This document shows, piece by piece, positions 59,890 to 64,000 of a stretch of DNA of 64,000 bases. Positions within the stretch are counted from its first letter, which is position 1. Each line of letters opens with the position of its first letter. This DNA is from Streptomyces cyanogenus (lineage in GTDB: Bacteria > Actinomycetota > Actinomycetes > Streptomycetales > Streptomycetaceae). The DNA lies in contig NZ_CP071839.1 of NCBI RefSeq assembly GCF_017526105.1, positions 2,780,501 to 2,844,500 of the forward strand. Direction: 5' to 3'. The position numbers and the translations under genes are program-made. Under the pieces are notes generated by a model, which did no database searches, was not told the origin of the DNA, and was given only the letters and a program-made list of their open reading frames with translations.

Positions 59890-60675
59890 GTGTTGCTGGT
59901 CCTGCTGCCGCCCTCCGAAGGCAAGGCGAACCCGGGCGAGGGCGCCCCGCTGGAGCCCCTGTCGCTGTCCCTGCCGGGGCTGACCGCCGCCCGGGAGGCC
60001 GTGCTCGGGGAGCTGGTGGAGCTGTGCTCCGGCGACGAGGAGAAGGCCCGCGAGGTGCTCGGGCTGAGCGAGGGCCTGCGGGGCGAGGTCGCGAAGAACG
60101 CGGGGCTGCGCACGGCCGGCACCCGGCCCGCCGGGGAGATCTACACCGGTGTGCTCTACGACGCCCTGGGCCTGGCCACGCTGGACGCGGACGCCCGTCG
60201 GCGCGCGGCGGACTCGCTGCTGGTGTTCTCCGGGCTGTGGGGCGCCGTGCGGGTGACGGACCGGATCCCCTCCTACCGCTGCTCGATGGGCGTCAAGCTG
60301 CCCGGGCTCGGCGCGCTGGCCGGGCACTGGCGGGCGCCGATGGCCGAGGTGCTGCCGGAGGCGGCCGGAGCGGGACTGGTCCTGGACCTCAGGTCCTCGG
60401 CGTACGCGGCGGCCTGGCGGCCCAGGGGCGAGGTGGCCGGGCGGACGGCGACGGTACGGGTGCTGCACGCGCCGACCCGGAAGGTCGTCAGCCACTTCAA
60501 CAAGGCGACCAAGGGCCGGATCGTCCGCAGCCTGCTGACCGCCGGGACCGCGCCGAAGGACCCCGCCGAGCTGGTGACGGCGCTGCGGGACCTGGGGTAC
60601 GCCGTGGAGGCGGAGGCTCCCGGGAAGCCGGGCAAGGCGTGGGCGCTGGACGTGCTGGTGGAGGAGATCCACTGA
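59890..60675 (+). CDS. yaaA: Peroxide stress protein YaaA (DUF328)
   Basis: The 261-residue protein starts LLVLLPPSEGK, the family signature. Conserved segments are YTGVLYDALGLATLDADARR, LLVFSGLWGAVRVTDRIPSY, RCSMGVKLP, DLRSSAYAAAW and VVSHFNKATKGRIVRSLL. YaaA-type proteins bind DNA and reduce intracellular free iron during peroxide stress in E. coli; the actinobacterial role is assumed similar. The GTG at 59890 follows AAGGAG. A longer frame upstream is Gly/Arg-rich and unlikely. Confidence 0.92.
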   Translation: MLLVLLPPSEGKANPGEGAPLEPLSLSLPGLTAAREAVLGELVELCSGDEEKAREVLGLSEGLRGEVAKNAGLRTAGTRPAGEIYTGVLYDALGLATLDADARRRAADSLLVFSGLWGAVRVTDRIPSYRCSMGVKLPGLGALAGHWRAPMAEVLPEAAGAGLVLDLRSSAYAAAWRPRGEVAGRTATVRVLHAPTRKVVSHFNKATKGRIVRSLLTAGTAPKDPAELVTALRDLGYAVEAEAPGKPGKAWALDVLVEEIH

Positions 60676-60689
60676 GCCCCTCGCCCATT

Positions 60690-60741
60690 CATTGCAGCAT
60701 GCGCAACGCTCATTGCGGGTGATGCAGACCCTGTGCACGAT
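60690..60741 (+). promoter_or_regulatory. Probable leaderless promoter of eda with 21-bp repeat
   Basis: TTGCGG (60713-60718), a 17-bp spacer and CACGAT (60736-60741) are followed by 6 nt and the ATG. CATTGC occurs at 60690-60695 and 60711-60716 (21-bp period) with a TTGC-N7-GCAA dyad between them, which could bind a regulator. Confidence 0.45.
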
Positions 60742-60747
60742 GAGGGC

Positions 60748-61410
60748 ATGACCTCGCCGCTGCCCTCCTCCCCGGCTGCCTCCGTACTGGATCTCGCCCC
60801 CGTCGTGCCCGTCGTGGTCCTCACCGACGCCACCGACGCCGTACCGCTCGCGCGGGCGCTGGTGGCGGGCGGGCTGCCCGCGATCGAGGTGACCCTGCGG
60901 ACCCCGGCGGCCCTGGACGCGATCCGGGCGATCGCCGGGGAGGTTCCGCAGGCCGTGGTCGGGGCGGGCACGGTGATCACACCGGAGCAGGTGGACGCCT
61001 GTACGGCGGCCGGGGCGCGGTTCCTGGTCAGTCCCGGCTGGACGGAGGCGCTGCTGGCGGCGATGCGCGGGTCCGGGGTGCCGTTCCTGCCCGGGGTGTC
61101 GACCACCTCGGAGGTGGTCGCCCTGCTGGAGCGCGGGGTGCGGGAGTTGAAGTTCTTCCCGGCACAGGCGGCGGGCGGTACGGCGTATCTGAGGTCGCTC
61201 GCGGGGCCGTTGCCGCAGGCCCGGTTCTGCCCCACGGGCGGGATCGGCCCGCAGACCGCGCCGGACTACCTGGCCCTGCCCAACGTCGGCTGCGTGGGCG
61301 GGAGCTGGATGCTCCCGGCGGAGGCGGTGGCCGCCGGGGACTGGGGCCGGATCGAGCGGCTGGCGCGGGCGGCGGCCGGGCTCAGGGACGCAGGTGAGAG
61401 GTGTCGTTGA
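60748..61410 (+). CDS. eda: KDPG/KHG aldolase (2-dehydro-3-deoxyphosphogluconate aldolase)
   Basis: The 220-residue TIM-barrel aldolase cleaves KDPG to pyruvate and glyceraldehyde 3-phosphate. The catalytic Glu is in PAIEVTLRTPAALDAIRA, the phosphate/substrate loop is VGAGTVITPEQVDACTAAGA, and the Schiff-base Lys is in VRELKFFPAQAAGG. Then come FCPTGGIGPQTAPDYLAL and GGSWMLP. All are typical. The ATG at 60748 is favoured by the -10 six bases upstream. It converges on the RNase H gene with a 29-bp overlap. Confidence 0.93.
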   Translation: MTSPLPSSPAASVLDLAPVVPVVVLTDATDAVPLARALVAGGLPAIEVTLRTPAALDAIRAIAGEVPQAVVGAGTVITPEQVDACTAAGARFLVSPGWTEALLAAMRGSGVPFLPGVSTTSEVVALLERGVRELKFFPAQAAGGTAYLRSLAGPLPQARFCPTGGIGPQTAPDYLALPNVGCVGGSWMLPAEAVAAGDWGRIERLARAAAGLRDAGERCR

Positions 61411-62704
61411 ACAGCCGTACGCTCGCGTTGCCGTCCGCGTAGTACGCCACCGCCGACAGCGAGGCCGCCGAGAGCTCCATCCGGAACAGCGACTCCGGCG
61501 GGGCGCCGAGGGCGAGCCGGACGAGGGTCTTGATCGGGGTCACGTGCGTGACCAATAGGACGGTACGGCCCGCGTGGGCCGCGACCAGCTTGTCCCGGGT
61601 GGCGGCGATGCGGGCGGCCGTCTCGGCGAAGCTCTCGCCGCCGCCGGTGGGGTGGGCCTCCGGGTCGGCGAGCCAGGCGTTCAGGTCGTCCGGGTGGCGC
61701 TCGCGGACCTCGCCGAAGGTCAGGCCCTCCCACGCGCCGAAGTCCGTCTCGCGCAGACCGTCCTCCAGCGTGACGTCCAGGTCCAGCCGGGCGGCGACGA
61801 TGCCGGCGGTCTCGCGGGTGCGGGCGAGGGGGGAGGCGACGACGGCCTGGATCGTGCCGCGCCGGGCGAGCGCCTCCGCGACCCGGTGCGCCTGTTCCCG
61901 GCCGGCGACCGAGAGCGAGGGGTCGCTGCCGCCGCTGCCGGAGAAACGCTTCTGGGGGGTCAGCGGGGTCTCGCCGTGCCGGAGGAGGACGAGCGTGGCG
62001 GGGGCGCCGAGGTCGGGGGCGGCGCTCCAGCCGGGGGTGCTGGGGAGGCGCTGCTCGCCGCGGGGTGCCGCTGCGGCGGCCTCCGTCTGCCGTACCGCCT
62101 CCGCTTCGACGTCGTCCCCGGCCGGAGCCGCCACCGGCCTCCCCTGACCGTCGGTCCGGCCCTCCGCCAGCGCCGCGCGGGCCTTCGCCGCACCCGCCGC
62201 CGCGTCCCCGGGCGGGCCCGACGGCTCGGGGACGGCGGGCGGGGTGTCCAAGGCCGCGCGGGACTCGGACGGGGACCACTGCCGGCCCTTCGCCCCCGCG
62301 TCCATGGCCTCGTTCGCCAGGCGGTCCGCGTGCTTGTTCTGCTCGCGCGGGATCCACTCGTACGTGACCTGGTCCGGCGGGAAGACCGACCTCGCCTCCA
62401 TGGCCAGCGGCTTCATGTCGGGGTGCTTGATCTTCCAGCGGCCCGACATCTGCTCGACGACGAGCTTGGAGTCCATGCGGACGTGGACCCGCGCGGCGGG
62501 GTCGAGCGCGTGGGCGGCGCGGAGGCCGGCCAGCAGGCCGCGGTACTCGGCGACGTTGTTCGTGGCGACGCCGAGGTACTCGGCCGCCTCCGTCAGGGTC
62601 TGCCCCGTCGCCGCGTCGCGGACCACGGCCCCGTAGCCGGCGGGCCCGGGGTTGCCCCGCGATCCCCCGTCGGCCTCGACGATGAACTCCCGCACCCGCC
62701 CCAC
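61382..62704 (-). CDS. Bifunctional RNase H / acid phosphatase
   Basis: The 440-residue protein fuses an N-terminal type I RNase H to a C-terminal phosphoglycerate-mutase-like phosphatase, as in mycobacterial Rv2228c. RNase H residues appear in VEADGGSRGNPGPAGYGAVV (Asp), NNVAEYRGLLAGL (Glu), VRMDSKLVVEQM (Asp) and NKHADRLANEAMD (Asp). The phosphatase domain has LVLLRHGETPLTPQKRFSG (RHG) near residue 240 and VTHVTPIKTL near the end. A Pro/Ala-rich linker of about 90 residues joins the two. The GTG at 62704 is used; a GTG three codons later is also possible. Confidence 0.94.
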   Translation of the reverse strand: MGRVREFIVEADGGSRGNPGPAGYGAVVRDAATGQTLTEAAEYLGVATNNVAEYRGLLAGLRAAHALDPAARVHVRMDSKLVVEQMSGRWKIKHPDMKPLAMEARSVFPPDQVTYEWIPREQNKHADRLANEAMDAGAKGRQWSPSESRAALDTPPAVPEPSGPPGDAAAGAAKARAALAEGRTDGQGRPVAAPAGDDVEAEAVRQTEAAAAAPRGEQRLPSTPGWSAAPDLGAPATLVLLRHGETPLTPQKRFSGSGGSDPSLSVAGREQAHRVAEALARRGTIQAVVASPLARTRETAGIVAARLDLDVTLEDGLRETDFGAWEGLTFGEVRERHPDDLNAWLADPEAHPTGGGESFAETAARIAATRDKLVAAHAGRTVLLVTHVTPIKTLVRLALGAPPESLFRMELSAASLSAVAYYADGNASVRLFNDTSHLRP

Positions 62705-62711
62705 CCCTTGA

Positions 62712-63455
62712 CTACAGACCCGACTCCGCCGTACGCACCAGGATGCGGCGGCAGTTCTCGCAGCGGACCACCGTGTCCGGGGCCGCCGCGCGGATCTCGT
62801 TCAGCTCGGTGATGGCCAGCTCCTGCCGGCAGCCCTGGCAGGTGCGGGCGTACAGCTTGGCCGCGCCGATGCCGCCCTGCTGGGCGCGCAGCTTGTCGTA
62901 CAGCTTGAGCAGGTCGGCGGGGACGGACGCGGCGATGACCTCGCGCTCCTTCGTCACCGAGGCCGCCTCGCCGTCGATCTCCTCGAACGCCGCGTCCCGG
63001 CGGCCGGTCGCGTCGTCGATCTTCGACTGCACGGAGGCGACCCGCCCGGTCAGCTCGTTCACCCGCTCCTGCGCGGCCTCGCGGCGCTCCATGACCTCCA
63101 GGACGACGTCCTCCAGGTCGCCCTGCCGCTTGGCGAGGGAGGCGATCTCGTGCTGGAGGTTGGACAGGTCCTTGGGCGAGGTGACCGCGCCGGAGTCCAG
63201 GCGCTGCTGGTCGCGGGTGGCGCGCTGGCGCACCTGGTCCACGTCCTGCTCGGCCTTGGTCTGCTCGCGGGCGCAGTCGCTCTCCTCGGTCTGCGCGGCC
63301 ACCAGCAGGTCGCGCAGCTGCGTCAGGTCCTTCGTCAGCGACTCGATCTCGGCGTGCTCGGGCAGGGACCTCCGCTTGTGCGCGAGCTGCTGCAGGCGGA
63401 CGTCGAGGGCCTGGACGTCGAGGAGGCGGATCTGGTCGGCGGGCGCGGCGTTCAG
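62712..63455 (-). CDS. C4-type zinc-ribbon coiled-coil protein, apparent CTG start
   Basis: The 247-residue protein consists of a long coiled coil (about residues 15-180) and a C-terminal zinc ribbon with CQGC near residue 203 and CENC near 231. Homologous actinobacterial proteins begin with MNAAPADQIRLLDVQALD. Here the codon at that position is CTG (63455-63453), preceded at 7 nt by AGGAG, and no ATG, GTG or TTG lies within the next ~50 codons. This strongly suggests CTG initiation. It follows the NIF3 gene by 13 bp and precedes the RNase H gene by 7 bp, a conserved neighbourhood. Its function is unknown. Confidence 0.9.
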   Translation of the reverse strand: MNAAPADQIRLLDVQALDVRLQQLAHKRRSLPEHAEIESLTKDLTQLRDLLVAAQTEESDCAREQTKAEQDVDQVRQRATRDQQRLDSGAVTSPKDLSNLQHEIASLAKRQGDLEDVVLEVMERREAAQERVNELTGRVASVQSKIDDATGRRDAAFEEIDGEAASVTKEREVIAASVPADLLKLYDKLRAQQGGIGAAKLYARTCQGCRQELAITELNEIRAAAPDTVVRCENCRRILVRTAESGL

Positions 63456-63468
63456 TTGGGGGCTCCTG

Positions 63469-64000
63469 TTAGCTAGAGGGGGCGATGGACGCCGCGTGGG
63501 CGGTCCAGGGGTCGGTGACCGTCCTGGAGACGTGGACACGCAGGTCCCAGCCGTGGCGGTCGGAGATCTCGTCGAGCTGGCTCGCGGCCAGCTCGCACCA
63601 GGGCCACTCGGTGGCCCAGTGCGCCGCGTCGAGCAGCGCGAGGGGACTGTGCGCCACCGCCTCGGACGCCGGGTGGTGGCGCAGGTCGGCGGTGAGGAAG
63701 GCGTCGACGCCGGACGCGCGGACCTGGTCGAAGAGGCTGTCGCCGGAGCCGCCGCTGACGGCGACCGTACGGACGACGGCGTCGGGGTCGCCGGCCACCC
63801 GGATGCCCTGCGCGGTGGCGGGCAGCCGCTCGGCGACGCGGGCGGCCAGTTCGCGGACGGTGAGGGGGTGGTCGAGTTCGCAGACGCGGCCGAGGCCCCG
63901 GCACCCGTGCGGGTCGGTGGGGTCCGGCACGAGGGGCCGTACGACGCGGAGGTCGAGGGCTCCCGCGAGGGCGTCGGAGACACCCGGGTCGGCGGTGTCG
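63469..64000 (-). CDS. NIF3-like dinuclear metal-centre protein (5' end outside window)
   Basis: The C-terminal 177 residues of a NIF3/DUF34 hexameric protein are visible; the start lies beyond the window edge. Motifs are VAVSGGSGDSLFDQVRASGV, FLTADLRHHPASEAV and LLDAAHWATEWPW, which contain metal-binding Asp, His and Glu residues. Family members are suspected GTP cyclohydrolase I-like or hydrolase enzymes with uncertain substrate. The stop TAA at 63471-63469 precedes the zinc-ribbon gene's ribosome site. Confidence 0.9.
   Translation of the reverse strand, partial: DTADPGVSDALAGALDLRVVRPLVPDPTDPHGCRGLGRVCELDHPLTVRELAARVAERLPATAQGIRVAGDPDAVVRTVAVSGGSGDSLFDQVRASGVDAFLTADLRHHPASEAVAHSPLALLDAAHWATEWPWCELAASQLDEISDRHGWDLRVHVSRTVTDPWTAHAASIAPSS

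Overview
The window is chromosomal DNA from a Streptomyces or close relative. GC content is very high with strong third-position GC bias, many starts are GTG, many promoters of the TANNNT type lie only 6-8 bp from the start codon (leaderless transcripts), and the content is typical of the genus: a SARP regulator, F420-dependent enzymes, efeOBU under iron boxes, a SpoIIE/STAS pair and a class A RNase P RNA. No rRNA, tRNA, CRISPR array or intact insertion sequence was seen.

Layout. 1-12.3 kb is core-like: a gene tail (possibly panB), a two-gene drug-type ABC exporter convergent with a 1083-residue SARP regulator and its coupled DUF6578 partner, a site-2 protease-like protein, an F420:NADP reductase, a sialidase, methionine aminopeptidase, heme oxygenase and a PhzF protein. 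12.3-18.4 kb holds the iron operon efeOBU plus an overlapping lipoprotein gene, behind two overlapping DmdR/IdeR-like boxes. 18.4-28 kb carries TetR, Rsm22, a serine hydrolase with an MFS exporter, a dehydrogenase, a decayed SDR gene, a D,D-carboxypeptidase, NTF2-like and DoxX proteins and a truncated DinB-like gene. 28-33.6 kb is a lactate module: a GntR/FadR regulator, two identical palindromic operators, lactate permease and lutABC.

34-48.3 kb is an organosulfur island. Cluster A (minus strand) is a Cys-containing leader peptide, sfnG, an ssuE-like FMN reductase, sfnB and ssuD, then a second SfnB/DszC-like gene with its own promoter and an Rrf2 regulator; a LysR gene diverges from the leader. 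Cluster B (minus strand) is a second Cys-containing leader peptide, tauD, ssuC, ssuB, ssuA and an NtaA/SnaA-type monooxygenase. Both leaders sit at the start codon of a TTGACC-18 bp promoter and end in Cys-rich tails, so both clusters look controlled by cysteine-sensing attenuation. A rearranged ssuC relic next to the island shows that it has been remodelled.

48.3-56 kb mixes intact genes (a YbdK-type carboxylate-amine ligase, a SpoIIE phosphatase with a STAS partner, an alpha/beta hydrolase and three overlapping membrane/coiled-coil stress-type genes) with several gene relics. 56-64 kb returns to core: RNase P RNA, EamA exporter with AraC regulator, MerR with a membrane protein, YaaA, KDPG aldolase, RNase H/acid phosphatase, a zinc-ribbon protein with an apparent CTG start, and a NIF3 protein running off the end.

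The items most worth following up are the paired leader-peptide sulfur clusters, an 11-bp-period heptamer repeat (SARP-type operator) upstream of the ABC exporter beside a SARP gene, two apparent CTG starts, and the inverted ssuC relic.
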